The notes: a model not told the origin generated them from the letters alone. A DNA stretch of 64,000 nt from Methanobacterium sp. (GCF_016217785.1 NZ_JACRGA010000008.1:1-64000), one strand, 5' to 3'; positions 24,038-33,335 are shown, counted from the first letter of the stretch. Translations and numbers: made by a program.

Positions 24038-24470
24038 AAATAACTCCCCCACCCCATACTTAATACATATCTACATTAATTTCTCATTTTATAAAATTGT
24101 TATGTAATAATATTGTTGTCTTGTATGGGCATATTTCATCATATAACAGTTTTATAAAGAAAATTTATCTATTTCACAGACATTAGGGAATAACCCAGAT
24201 GAACGGAAATCATTAATTAACTTGGGCAATGTTTATCTAATTTTTAAGTGATTTAAAAAAGGATATGATTATCAAATCGATGCTTTAAGTGTATTTCCTT
24301 TTAAATATTGCTATAAACTCACAATTTTCTGAAAATACCTACTATGACTTGGCTTAATGATAACTCATAGAGTTGTAACTCTTTCCAGCTAATTCCCTAT
24401 GATATTTTCATTTGAAATATAAACCATCCCAAATACTTAAGGAAAAACTTTGGAGTAGAAGTTTATTAAA
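24038..24470. other. 433-bp intergenic region with a TPR-gene relic
   Basis: Separates the FAN1-like gene from the OLD gene. It is too long and interrupted for one transcript to be assumed, so the OLD-HEPN pair probably has its own promoter here. The only other recognisable content is the plus-strand TPR fragment at 24168-24285. Confidence 0.5.
24168..24285 (+). pseudogene. Relic of a TPR-repeat gene
   Basis: One frame reads SISQTLGNNPDERKSLINLG, then NVYLIFK, a TGA stop, then FKKGYDYQIDALSV. This matches the spacing of a tetratricopeptide unit (LGN..DE..LINLGNVY....KGYDY.I.AL). It lacks a start and is broken by a stop, so it is a decayed remnant. It points the opposite way to the surrounding island genes. 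Confidence 0.45.
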
Positions 24471-26390
24471 TTAAGAATAGCTATTTTTAAGATTTTTGAT
24501 TTTTCTTTCACCATGGTTCACAAGGAAAAGATCCACCTTTATTTGCATTTCTTCAGCTAAAAATAAATGCCATAACCTTTGTTTATCAGAAACCCGATCC
24601 CTCTCACTTTTAACTTCTGAAAAAAATAATTCATTATCATTGTAAACAATTAAATCTGGTAAACCACTCCTATTTTCAGCAAAATTTGAGATTAACCTCT
24701 CTAAAATACCTAAAAAAATTGTTTTTTCCATTCTTTTTGTGGGAATCATTAATTCCTCGAGAGTAAAACGATCCCACTTTTCAATGGGGCGGCAAGATTT
24801 TCCATAGTTTCTTTTGTAAGATTTTGAAATTTCTTGTTCTAAATTGCCATTATTGAGTTGATTTAATCTATTATTGATCAAATTTTTCCTCTTTAGATAA
24901 AATTCTGGTTTGAAAAAATCGTGAGGCATGTCATTAAAACGAGAAGCTAATGGGAAACCTTCATTAAAAACTCCATTTAATCTGGCAAAAATCACATCCC
25001 AAAACAACAAAGCCATTAAAAATCCCCAATAATAATCTTCAGACCATAAAGCGTTATATCCGAGGTTTTCATAGAATTTAATGGCTACTTCTTCAACAAA
25101 AAGATCTGAACCTTCAAATAAATATTTTGCTTTCCCTCTACCCCCACTATCTATTTTTTCCACATCAAAAGTTACGAAATTTATTTGATCATTCTTAATC
25201 TCTTTAAGTTTTGATGGCTTTTTTTCATTAGAAGTTAAATCAACATCAATACCAATTTCTTTAATTAAACGATTAAAAGACTGCTCTTTTGATAATATGG
25301 ACTTAGGTAAATTTAAGTCATCATTACATTTGTAATATCTATTTTTTAATGTGTTGAGGTCTGATTCTAATTGAGAATTAGTCTTTTTAATTATATATGG
25401 GATAATATTTGTGACTCCTGGCGCTAAATCAATGAATTCTCTAGAATAACTGTTATTATTTGATAGACCACTTGAATCTATGATACAAACTTTAAAATAA
25501 CAGTCTAATGCTGCCCCATATTCACCTTTATCTTTATTTACTTTGGCTTTTGACAAAAATGAATTTCTGTACAAGCCCCAATTCCCTTTCTCTCTCTCCG
25601 TTGATCCATATTTTCCAAGTAAATCCAATGCTACGTTATATTTCAAATTAGCATCAGCATTGTTTTTTAATAAATCATGATATTCTTCTAATGAAAATAA
25701 ACCAATGAAATTTGTTGAATTGTAATGATAATAAGTTACGTGATCATTTTCTTTGACAATATCTTTCCCTTTATCAGTTAAAACATAATATGATCCCGGA
25801 AATTCAGATATAATTTCGTTTTCAGTTAAATTATCAGTTATACGCCCTATTAATTCTTTTTTCCTGCCCGAAACCGGTTGACCATATTTTTTTAATATTT
25901 TTTTAATATCATTCACTTTGGCTTTTTCTACATTATAATAAGGCGTAGATCTGGTTAAATGATTAGTATTTATGGCATCTACTAATAATTCATCTGTATT
26001 TACGTCATATCTATATTTAAAATATTTTGGAAACTCAGAACCTACTGTATGGCCATCAACCTTGCTTAAAAAAATAACATAACCAAATCCAATATCCTCA
26101 AAATTTTCAATTTGAGTATCAATGATTTTGGTTTTATTGTGTTGATATTCTTCGAATATATCAGAAATCTTTTCTCCACACTCTTGACAAAAATTAGCAA
26201 AATTTGGATTTTCAGTTCCACAACTGGAGCAATAAATTATATTTTCTTGCTTAATAATGCTTTCATCAATCACTTCAAGACTATTTGAATAAATTAAATT
26301 CCCACCACATTCACATTGAAAGTTTTCAGGGTTTTCATCCTCTTTTAATTCATATTCTTTCCCACATTCAACACACCTTACAATTACCAA
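24471..26390 (-). CDS. FAN1-like nuclease: zinc ribbons, SAP, TPR-like, VRR-NUC
   Basis: 639 residues. Two N-terminal zinc-binding units (Cys6/9 with 26/28; Cys54/57 with 68/71), a SAP motif (about 155-190, VNDIKKILKKYGQPVSGRKKELIGRI), a winged-helix/TPR-like middle (about 200-310, including GEYGAALDCYFKVCIID), then a FAN1-type nuclease region: FYENLGYNALWSEDYYWGFL MALLFWDVIF-type helices (about 438-468) and the VRR-NUC core RSGLPDLIVYNDNELFFSEV with Lys594 and Gln604. Asp579, Glu592 and Lys594 form the PD-(D/E)xK site. The order zinc finger-SAP-TPR-nuclease parallels eukaryotic FAN1, a structure-specific DNA repair nuclease. In an island it could act in repair or in defence. Confidence 0.8.
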   Translation of the reverse strand: MVIVRCVECGKEYELKEDENPENFQCECGGNLIYSNSLEVIDESIIKQENIIYCSSCGTENPNFANFCQECGEKISDIFEEYQHNKTKIIDTQIENFEDIGFGYVIFLSKVDGHTVGSEFPKYFKYRYDVNTDELLVDAINTNHLTRSTPYYNVEKAKVNDIKKILKKYGQPVSGRKKELIGRITDNLTENEIISEFPGSYYVLTDKGKDIVKENDHVTYYHYNSTNFIGLFSLEEYHDLLKNNADANLKYNVALDLLGKYGSTEREKGNWGLYRNSFLSKAKVNKDKGEYGAALDCYFKVCIIDSSGLSNNNSYSREFIDLAPGVTNIIPYIIKKTNSQLESDLNTLKNRYYKCNDDLNLPKSILSKEQSFNRLIKEIGIDVDLTSNEKKPSKLKEIKNDQINFVTFDVEKIDSGGRGKAKYLFEGSDLFVEEVAIKFYENLGYNALWSEDYYWGFLMALLFWDVIFARLNGVFNEGFPLASRFNDMPHDFFKPEFYLKRKNLINNRLNQLNNGNLEQEISKSYKRNYGKSCRPIEKWDRFTLEELMIPTKRMEKTIFLGILERLISNFAENRSGLPDLIVYNDNELFFSEVKSERDRVSDKQRLWHLFLAEEMQIKVDLFLVNHGERKIKNLKNSYS

Positions 26391-26570
26391 TTAAACTCCC
26401 CCCTATAGCAACAAAAGTGATTAATATGAAAATATTATTAGTAAATTTCCTATTTATCTGATTATTTGTAGCATCAAGATTAATATATTTCTGAAAATAC
26501 TTACATCTAAGACAATTTCTTTAAGATCTGTATTTTCTAAAATCTGTATCTCATGAAGGCTAATTGAAAC

Positions 26571-27194
26571 CTATAAAAAACCTATCAAAATATACAAACC
26601 CGCAAGAGCAATTATAACCCCAGAAATAACCCTTATCCAATCTGAATATTTTAATATAGCTTTGAAATCTATTTTTGACATTAAAAATGCCATTAACAGT
26701 ATGGTTAATGAAAATCCTCCTGCGAAAATGGCCATGTTTATTATACTGTAACCTATGTTTCCGGTTGATGCACTGTAGGTTGCTACTGCAACCACGTAAG
26801 GACCGAAACAGGGTGACCATGCCAGGCAGGTTAAAAATCCCATTAGAAAAGATCCAACGATTCCCTTTTGAGAATCAGGTGTACTCGAAATAGAGGGTGT
26901 TGAAATATTAAACAGCCTTTTATTGACAATAAACAGGGCCCCAACTATAACCAGGATTAATGCAGCGGCTATTCTGAAATACAAAAGATAATAATTTATG
27001 GCAGCTGTGAAGATGGCGGTTAGTATGGTTATTATGGCAAAAAGGAGGAAGAATCCCAGACCAAATGCAACTATTTCTGTATTCTTCCGTTTAAGTAGGG
27101 AAAAGCCCACCACGATTGGTATGAGTGGTAACACGCAGGGCGATATAATTGATGCCATTCCTGCTAAAAAAGATAGTAGAAAACTGGTTTCCAT
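26571..27194 (-). CDS. ccdA: CcdA/DsbD-type membrane thiol transporter
   Basis: 207 residues with six predicted membrane helices. The N-terminus has the typical CVLPLIPIVVGFS block and a second motif LTCLAWSPCFGPYVVAVA; the two Cys (about residues 20 and 120) carry electrons across the membrane. ATG follows GGGGATAA. It lies downstream of the thioredoxin-like gene on the same strand, its probable outer partner. In methanogens this pair is likely to keep extracytoplasmic thiols reduced. Confidence 0.9.
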   Translation of the reverse strand: METSFLLSFLAGMASIISPCVLPLIPIVVGFSLLKRKNTEIVAFGLGFFLLFAIITILTAIFTAAINYYLLYFRIAAALILVIVGALFIVNKRLFNISTPSISSTPDSQKGIVGSFLMGFLTCLAWSPCFGPYVVAVATYSASTGNIGYSIINMAIFAGGFSLTILLMAFLMSKIDFKAILKYSDWIRVISGVIIALAGLYILIGFL

Positions 27195-27268
27195 TTTATC
27201 CCCATGAAAATATTCCTGTTCCTGAAATAAGAAGCTTAATGAAATTATTATTGTGTAAACTATTCCTT

Positions 27269-27694
27269 TTAAATCTGACTTAAAAGCTGTTCAGGGGTTT
27301 GATACCCAATGATCCTCTTTATCTCATTACCAGATGAATCCACGATTACAATAGTGGGAAGACTGTAAGCTGTGTATTTTGAGCTTAAATCAGGGTTTTC
27401 ATCCACATCAACCTTCAGTAACACGTAATTCTGGGTTAATTTTTCCTTAACCTGTGGATCAGTGTAGGTTTCTTCATCCATCTCACCACAGTAGGAACAC
27501 CAGTCTGCATAAAAATCTATGAATATGGTTTTATTGGATTTTTTAGCTTCTTCCATGGCCTGGTTTATGTCATTACCCCACTGGATAGAACTGGTGTTTG
27601 TTTGGGTTTCCTTACTGGTTAAAGTGTGAATAGACAGCACTAACACCAGCAATGAAATTATAATTACCACAATCCCTATGAAGTATCCACGCAT
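27269..27694 (-). CDS. Membrane-anchored thioredoxin-like protein
   Basis: 141 residues: an N-terminal membrane helix (about 5-24) followed by a thioredoxin fold with active site ADWCSYCGEMDEETY and the cis-Pro region YSLPTIVIVDSSGNE. The CxxC is CSYC. The fold lies outside the membrane and is likely to be reduced by CcdA encoded immediately downstream (75 bp). Confidence 0.88.
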   Translation of the reverse strand: MRGYFIGIVVIIISLLVLVLSIHTLTSKETQTNTSSIQWGNDINQAMEEAKKSNKTIFIDFYADWCSYCGEMDEETYTDPQVKEKLTQNYVLLKVDVDENPDLSSKYTAYSLPTIVIVDSSGNEIKRIIGYQTPEQLLSQI

Positions 27695-27737
27695 GCTTTA
27701 CCCTTAGTTTTCATCATTAAATATTTTATTTAATAAT

Positions 27738-28601
27738 TTAATTTATTTTTAAAACCACATTATCCCCAACTTCAACACCAATATCCAGGGCTATTGGTCG
27801 GCATTTAGCATTTAGAAGGCAGAATATGGGTTTATCATTTAGTTCCATCGAGGTTAAGCCTTCATAGTTCCCCAGGCCCTTGGCTATAATCAGATCAGCG
27901 TCTTCAAATTCCTGTTTGAAATCATCTGAGATATCCCCATAAATTATCCCTATGGAGTCTGTTCCAGTGGTGGTTAATCTGGCCACCTCATCCAATCCCA
28001 CATCCAGTGCTTCCTTCATGCAGGCATCGTTGAGGATTGGGTCTTTTTTCAGGGCTACTGTGACTTCCACGTCATATTCATGGAGTTTTTTTATCAATAA
28101 TTTGTCAAATACTATTTCTCCAACATTATCGGCTAGATAAAGTACATTTTTGGCTTTTTTTAGTTCCATTTCCAGTTCTTCGGAGTGGTCAATGGAGAGA
28201 TCTTTTTCTACTGTAGACATTACCAGGCCCTCAATGTCTGATTCAAGCCCCAGTGCCCCGAAATCCAGGACGTTTCCGGCTATAGCTGCTTTAAGATAAT
28301 TTTTGAGTGATTTATCATTATTTAAGATCTTTTCCACTTGGGGTAGGAATTGCATTGCAATTTCATCTGATTTTTCCCGGAGATCATGGTAGGGATCTGG
28401 ATTTCCAGTTTCTTCTTTGATGGTGCGGTGTATTTTGGTTCCGATCTGGTTAGAAACTGCTCCCTTCCGGAATTCCTGACATAATATTTTGTTTATCTTT
28501 TCTGTGACCTGCATCTTCAGATCTTCATCATCTGTGGCCAGATCCAGGGCTTCCCTGGACTGACGGAGGAAACATGACGCGCATTCATAGTGTACTTTCA
28601 T
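27738..28601 (-). CDS. DUF89/ARMT1-family damage-control phosphatase
   Basis: 287-residue archaeal DUF89 protein (COG1578). It has an N-terminal Cys-containing segment CASCFLRQSREALDLA, a metal-site strand VLYLADNVGEIVFDKLLI and KGLGNYEGL near the C-terminus. DUF89 proteins are metal-dependent phosphatases thought to remove damaged phospho-metabolites. ATG follows GGATGAT. Neighbours give no further clue. Confidence 0.85.
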   Translation of the reverse strand: MKVHYECASCFLRQSREALDLATDDEDLKMQVTEKINKILCQEFRKGAVSNQIGTKIHRTIKEETGNPDPYHDLREKSDEIAMQFLPQVEKILNNDKSLKNYLKAAIAGNVLDFGALGLESDIEGLVMSTVEKDLSIDHSEELEMELKKAKNVLYLADNVGEIVFDKLLIKKLHEYDVEVTVALKKDPILNDACMKEALDVGLDEVARLTTTGTDSIGIIYGDISDDFKQEFEDADLIIAKGLGNYEGLTSMELNDKPIFCLLNAKCRPIALDIGVEVGDNVVLKIN

Positions 28602-28731
28602 TATATCATCCGTATTAATCTTTTAATAGTAATGTAAGCTTTTTATCATTCAGAATTAACACTAGTGGTTTCTTCTGTAGAATTTTTTTATCTTGTGGGT
28701 TTTATGGTTTCTCCTTATTCTCCCCACCAAT

Positions 28732-29757
28732 TTAGATTTGGGTAAATGGAAATGGGGAAAGACAAAGTATGAATATGATTAAAATAACCACTGCTATTAT
28801 CTTTCGGTTCCGGTCAATAGGGACAACGTTATCCAGAGCACCAGAATGGCCTTTACCCATAAAGAAAATGACCACCATAAGGGCTGCCATTAAATACCAT
28901 CCTAAAACTATGGTGACCATTATTCCCAGGATTGACACAAATTTATGAATCTTTTGACCGAAAAGAGACCTGGAAATATGTCCACCATCCAGGAATGCCA
29001 CTGGCATCAAATTTAGCATGGTGATAATAATTCCCACCCAACCTGCAAATGCCACCGGGTGAAGCAGGATCATCTGTTCGGATGTGGCAGCGGGAGCCAC
29101 CAGGTAAGTGAAAAACTGCATGATAAGTGGTGGGATGAAAACCAGGGCTGCATCTGTATTAGCGGCTACTGTAGAAAATTTCAGGCCAATTAAAAGGACC
29201 GGGATGGCTACTATAAACCCAGCCAGTGGCCCACTGTATCCCAGGTCAAATAATGCTTTACGAGTGGGTATTGGTGATTTGACGTTGATAAGAGCTCCGA
29301 AAGTACCGATCATGGTTGGTGCTGGTATGAAGTAGGGTAAGGTGGCATCCACACCATGTTTACGGGCTGCGAAAAAGTGAGCTGTTTCATGGGTGCCGAT
29401 TATCCCTAGTAATGCAATTGCAAAGGCAATAGCTTTCCAAATATCTCCTTCTCCTAAAAAAAAATATCCTGCAAACAGGGTGGAGCCTATTGTAGCCAGG
29501 AGAAGGATCACATTAATATGTATCCTGGATTTGCCTTTTTCCGGTTTTTTAGCTATGTTTATTTTATAATAATTACCATCAGGATTTATGAAAGGGATAA
29601 ACCCATATTCATCCAATTCACGTACCAAGGCCTGGAAACTGTCAGAGTTGTAAGATCCCACTGTGAAATACGATTCTTTACCACCATCATCATTGAAGTA
29701 TCCGATTAGGGGAAAGTGATGGGAAATTGATTGTTCAATTAGAGTGAAATCATCCAC
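28732..29757 (-). CDS. Site-2-type membrane metalloprotease (M50 family)
   Basis: 341 residues, GTG start. After a soluble N-terminal domain (about 1-85), membrane helices carry the zinc motif GTHETAHFFAARKHG (HExxH variant HETAH) and the second motif VAFLDGGHISRSLFG with the Asp ligand. The extended family with an N-terminal soluble domain occurs in archaea and plants (EGY-type). Substrate unknown; membrane-protein turnover or regulated proteolysis. Confidence 0.88.
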   Translation of the reverse strand: MDDFTLIEQSISHHFPLIGYFNDDGGKESYFTVGSYNSDSFQALVRELDEYGFIPFINPDGNYYKINIAKKPEKGKSRIHINVILLLATIGSTLFAGYFFLGEGDIWKAIAFAIALLGIIGTHETAHFFAARKHGVDATLPYFIPAPTMIGTFGALINVKSPIPTRKALFDLGYSGPLAGFIVAIPVLLIGLKFSTVAANTDAALVFIPPLIMQFFTYLVAPAATSEQMILLHPVAFAGWVGIIITMLNLMPVAFLDGGHISRSLFGQKIHKFVSILGIMVTIVLGWYLMAALMVVIFFMGKGHSGALDNVVPIDRNRKIIAVVILIIFILCLSPFPFTQI

Positions 29758-29778
29758 AGATACACATCCCGGATTAAT

Positions 29779-29979
29779 TTATCCACCGTAAATTACCTTT
29801 ATTACTTCAATAATATCTCCATCTTCAACAGGCTCTTCCTCAATGATGATTGCCTGATTTTTCTTAACCACCACAGTCTCTACAGGTATTTCCATCATCT
29901 GAAGTAGATTTTTGATAGTTTTCCCTTCATCAACATCTAATTTTTTTTCATCTTCCCCGATAATAACTGTTACTTCCAT
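29779..29979 (-). CDS. MoaD/ThiS-like ubiquitin-fold sulfur carrier
   Basis: 66 residues from the ATG at 29979, which has AAGGAT at suitable spacing; the in-frame TTG at 29988 does not. The beta-grasp pattern (VTVIIGEDEKKLDVDEGKTI KNLL) ends in ...KVIYGG, the exposed Gly-Gly that is adenylated and thiocarboxylated. The Ncs6/TtuA-type thiolase gene lies about 250 bp upstream on the same strand, so it is likely the sulfur donor for tRNA thiolation. Confidence 0.85.
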   Translation of the reverse strand: MEVTVIIGEDEKKLDVDEGKTIKNLLQMMEIPVETVVVKKNQAIIIEEEPVEDGDIIEVIKVIYGG

Positions 29980-30237
29980 ATTTTTCAAATCCTTATCCTT
30001 TTAGGTGAATCCTCTATAAATCTAGGCATTATTTTATAGAAATATTTTAAACCGTTTAAATGTAATAGGGCATCTATATAATATTTTAAACATCGTTTAA
30101 AATGTAATTCATTAATCAAGGCACCTTTAGTTAGGTTAGTTTAGTTAGGTATCTTAGTTTATCATTATCTTTAATACAAGGTACCTTAGTTTATCCCCAA
30201 CCTTAACTCATTTATCTCCCAACCCCATAATCAGTAT

Positions 30238-31155
30238 CTAATCCCACGACCTGCGAAAACTGCAGGCCTTACAGATTTTAGAGGCAGATGGTTCTCCGCA
30301 ATCCTCACAAATTCCCATGGGACTTTTTTTAGAGAACTCTCTTTTGAGTACTGGTTTAATCTTATCAAAACCCCTGAGTGTGGAGTACATGATGGTGGGG
30401 TGATCCAGACTGATCTCTTTAAGGAAATCTCTCACCTTCGCCCGGAAGGAATCCCCAGCATAGGGACATCCTGCCAGATGTACTGGTAAATCACGGGCCA
30501 CAACATACAGGGCAGTTTCCTTTTCAGGTATCTCCCGGAGGGGTTTGATTTTAACAGTGAAACCTTCATAACTGGATTCTGACCTGACACCAATACGGGT
30601 TAGGTTCTGAATGTTTCCTTCCAGGTAGTTCATTAGTATGGACTGTGCTTCATCATCCAAGTTGTGTCCAGTGGCTATCCTGGAGGCTCCCTCCTCTTTG
30701 GCTACCTGGTTTAGGATCCATCGCCGGAACACACCACAGTAAGTACAGGCATTCCTATCCCCAGTATCTGCCATTATTTCATCAAGGGTGTGATCAACGT
30801 AGTCTTTAAAGGAGACTATTCTGTGTTTTACACCTAATAATTCCGTATTTTGAGCTGCAATATTTACTCCATCTTCGCGGTAGCCGCAGATACCTTCATC
30901 AATGGTTACTGCCACCAGATCGATGATTCTTCTTTTTCGGAGATTGTTGAGTATGTCTAAAAGCATTACACTGTCCTTACCACCGGATAATGCAACTAAT
31001 ACTTTGTCTCCTTTAGAAACCAGGTTTTGTTTGCGAATATCTTTTAAGACTTTTTCCTGGATGGATTTAATGAAACATTCTTGACAAAGCATCTGCCCCG
31101 ATTGCTTTCTCTTTATGATGATCTGGGGGTTGCCACATTTATGACATACGTCCAT
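30238..31155 (-). CDS. TtuA/Ncs6-family tRNA 2-thiolation enzyme
   Basis: 305 residues from the ATG at 31155 (AAAGGAG before it). TIGR00269 family. N-terminal zinc finger CHKCGNP...CQECF, PP-loop ATPase motif VALSGGKDSVMLL, catalytic Cys motifs ACTYCGVFRR (Cys-x2-Cys) and a third cysteine in HLAGCPYAGD, and a C-terminal zinc finger CEDCGEPSASKICKACSF. The three catalytic cysteines hold a [4Fe-4S] cluster in TtuA. It thiolates a tRNA uridine (position 34 or 54) using sulfur from a ubiquitin-like carrier, here probably the MoaD-like protein. Confidence 0.9.
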   Translation of the reverse strand: MDVCHKCGNPQIIIKRKQSGQMLCQECFIKSIQEKVLKDIRKQNLVSKGDKVLVALSGGKDSVMLLDILNNLRKRRIIDLVAVTIDEGICGYREDGVNIAAQNTELLGVKHRIVSFKDYVDHTLDEIMADTGDRNACTYCGVFRRWILNQVAKEEGASRIATGHNLDDEAQSILMNYLEGNIQNLTRIGVRSESSYEGFTVKIKPLREIPEKETALYVVARDLPVHLAGCPYAGDSFRAKVRDFLKEISLDHPTIMYSTLRGFDKIKPVLKREFSKKSPMGICEDCGEPSASKICKACSFRRSWD

Positions 31156-31368
31156 TGATATTTGCTCCTTTAACATGTGAAACTTGAAATTTACTTAATC
31201 ATTCCTTTAATTTTATGGAAGTTATTTTTATTTGAATATAATTCATTCAGATTAATTTTCATTGATAATTTATATTGAAAACCTTATTTTATGGCGGATA
31301 ACTAAAAATATTGTTTATTTGGATAATTAAAAATATTGTCAGTACTCATACCTCCAGGTATCCGCACA

Positions 31369-32943
31369 TTAATACTCCATAAACTTCCCGAACAATGGAA
31401 AGTCCTGCATGTAGTTTTTCCCAAGTTTAAGGGCATCTTCTGCTTTTTGAAGTTCCTGACCAAGATAGGCTGCGTGTTCAATCCTTGAAACCAGTTTCCG
31501 GTTTATAATTTCATGATAAAGTTCCCAGGCAGTCTGCCCATATATGGCAACTGTGGCTTGCATTTTCTGGTAATGAACCACCCTTATCCGCCCTTCCTCT
31601 ACACTAATTTTAAAACTACCCAAAGGATCCTGCTTGAACTTGTATTCAGAACCTGCTTCTATTTCAGGCACATCAACCAGTTCCTGGATTGATTCTCCCT
31701 GGCGTTTATCCTTAAACACCAATAGATTTATCCCCAGATCCTTGGGTATGGAACCCCTCATCTTAGACAGGAACATCATTTTTGATGAAACAGCCAGTTC
31801 TTTCACGCTTCCCCTGGTTTTCCCACTTTCTTCCGGTGTGAAAAGAATACAGGCTCCCAGTTCCATGGATATCCCGGCAAGAAGGGCATTAACACCAACT
31901 GAATCAACATCCAGTAGTTCGGTGACATTCCCCACACCAAAGAAAATTGGACATTTCTCATCAACATCATCCCTGAACTTACGGCAGGCAATAACCGAAT
32001 CAACCATACTTTTACTGTTAAGTGGATCCAGTATGGGGTCCGCAATAACATCTATTCCCTTGCATTTTTCTTTTAAATCCATCAAGGAATTTACCCGTTC
32101 CAGGGTGGTTTCCGGGACCCATCCCCTCTTATAATCTGTGGGTAAAATAACTGCTGGTATTTTTTTCTTCTTCAATTCAGGTAAAACTTCAGAGTAATTC
32201 CCGTGATCCAGGCTTAAAACCATGTCCACCCCTGAATCCACTGCAACCAGAAGTTCTTCAGTCTGCAGGGTGTCTATGCTCACCGGTACCTCCAGGTTTT
32301 CCTTTAAGAGGTTGACCATGGCCGGTATCTTAGATGCCATGTTCTCCCCGGCGATCATTCCTATATCCACCATGTTTGCCCCGGATTTAACGAAATACTC
32401 GGCACGTTTTAAGAGTTCTTCTGGGCTTAAAGTGGGTGCATTGGCAATTTCAGCCAGAACCCTCATGGGGAAGTCTTCACCCACAGGGAGATCTCCTACC
32501 AGAATATTTTCGGGTTTTTTGAGGAGTTTTTCAATGTTTTCCTGGTCATTTTCAAAATCAGCAATATATTTCAGGGCCCTTTTTCTTTGTTCTTCTTCAA
32601 TGAGCTTGTCTGCAGATTTTTTAGTGGATAGATCCAGTTTATCCACCATTTCCAGAACAATATCCAGGTCTGCAGCATCAGTTGATCCTTTATAGGTTGG
32701 TATCCCTATTTTTTCAGTGATTGGGCTTACATCCTTACGGATAAGTCCCGGGGTAAGGATCATATCCTGTGATTTTAATTCCTTGACTGGTAAAGTTCGC
32801 AGCTCAGCTATGATTTTTTTAGGGGTTAAAAAGGCAGCTATGGGTGTTTTAACAACATGAACCTTAACATTATGATCTGATTTTAAAGATGCATCTTTTA
32901 CCAGGCTGCTGGCAAGTTCACCGGTGATTATCAGTATGTTCAT
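31369..32943 (-). CDS. Dihydropteroate synthase-like protein (TIGR00284)
   Basis: 524 residues of the archaeal DHPS-like family. An N-terminal domain (about 1-150) precedes a pterin-binding TIM barrel with SGANMVDIGMIAGENMA, VPVSIDTLQTEELLVAVDSGVDMVLSLD and VIADPILDPL. The family is found in methanogens, probably acting in tetrahydromethanopterin synthesis, but the exact reaction is unproven. ATG follows GGTGGGG. Antisense frames inside the gene are compositional shadows. Confidence 0.85.
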   Translation of the reverse strand: MNILIITGELASSLVKDASLKSDHNVKVHVVKTPIAAFLTPKKIIAELRTLPVKELKSQDMILTPGLIRKDVSPITEKIGIPTYKGSTDAADLDIVLEMVDKLDLSTKKSADKLIEEEQRKRALKYIADFENDQENIEKLLKKPENILVGDLPVGEDFPMRVLAEIANAPTLSPEELLKRAEYFVKSGANMVDIGMIAGENMASKIPAMVNLLKENLEVPVSIDTLQTEELLVAVDSGVDMVLSLDHGNYSEVLPELKKKKIPAVILPTDYKRGWVPETTLERVNSLMDLKEKCKGIDVIADPILDPLNSKSMVDSVIACRKFRDDVDEKCPIFFGVGNVTELLDVDSVGVNALLAGISMELGACILFTPEESGKTRGSVKELAVSSKMMFLSKMRGSIPKDLGINLLVFKDKRQGESIQELVDVPEIEAGSEYKFKQDPLGSFKISVEEGRIRVVHYQKMQATVAIYGQTAWELYHEIINRKLVSRIEHAAYLGQELQKAEDALKLGKNYMQDFPLFGKFMEY

Positions 32944-32993
32944 TGAATGTTACCCCACCATTTTTTTAGATTAAGTAGTCTGAAATAAAATTT

Positions 32994-33100
32994 TAGGAAT
33001 CTAGTTTGACAGTAATATATTTAGGAATTTATTTTGACAGTTATTATTTGGAATTTAATTTTGACAGTAAATTATTAGGAATTAGTTTGACAGTAATTTA
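32994..33100. repeat. Four-copy 26-28 bp tandem repeat
   Basis: The core tttgacagt occurs at 33005, 33033, 33060 and 33086, each preceded by an (a)ggaatt-rich segment, giving periods of 28, 27 and 26 bp. It lies just upstream of the DHPS-like gene, about 60-160 bp from its start. Confidence 0.8.
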
Positions 33101-33161
33101 ATTTCTATAGTGTCATAGGACTTAAAAATATATAAAGATAAAAAGTTAATTTAATTTAGAT

Positions 33162-33185
33162 TTTCACCAAAAATTCATGGTGAAA
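33162..33185. promoter_or_regulatory. Inverted repeat, operator candidate
   Basis: TTTCACCA, 8-base spacer, TGGTGAAA: perfect 8-bp arms between the divergent DHPS-like and por genes, about 150 bp upstream of the por TATA box. Confidence 0.4.
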
Positions 33186-33335
33186 CTCTACTAATTAAAG
33201 TTCTTTGTGGATTGTATTTATAAAATAGAGAGAGATTTTTGGATATGATCAGTAAAAACCCTGTAAATTTAATTTATAATTTTATTAAACCTGATTATAT
33301 CCCCCTGTAACTTTCGCTAATATATGCAGCCAACA

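Noticed and set aside
31634..32134. Long plus-strand frame of 166 aa inside the DHPS-like gene
   Set aside because: It is antisense to a well-supported gene, rich in Ser and Thr as expected for the complement of codon-biased DNA, and has no ribosome site or motif.
32994..33100. Possible CRISPR array
   Set aside because: The repeat core is only about 9 bp, spacing is 26-28 bp with A/T-rich related filler, and no cas genes are in the window.
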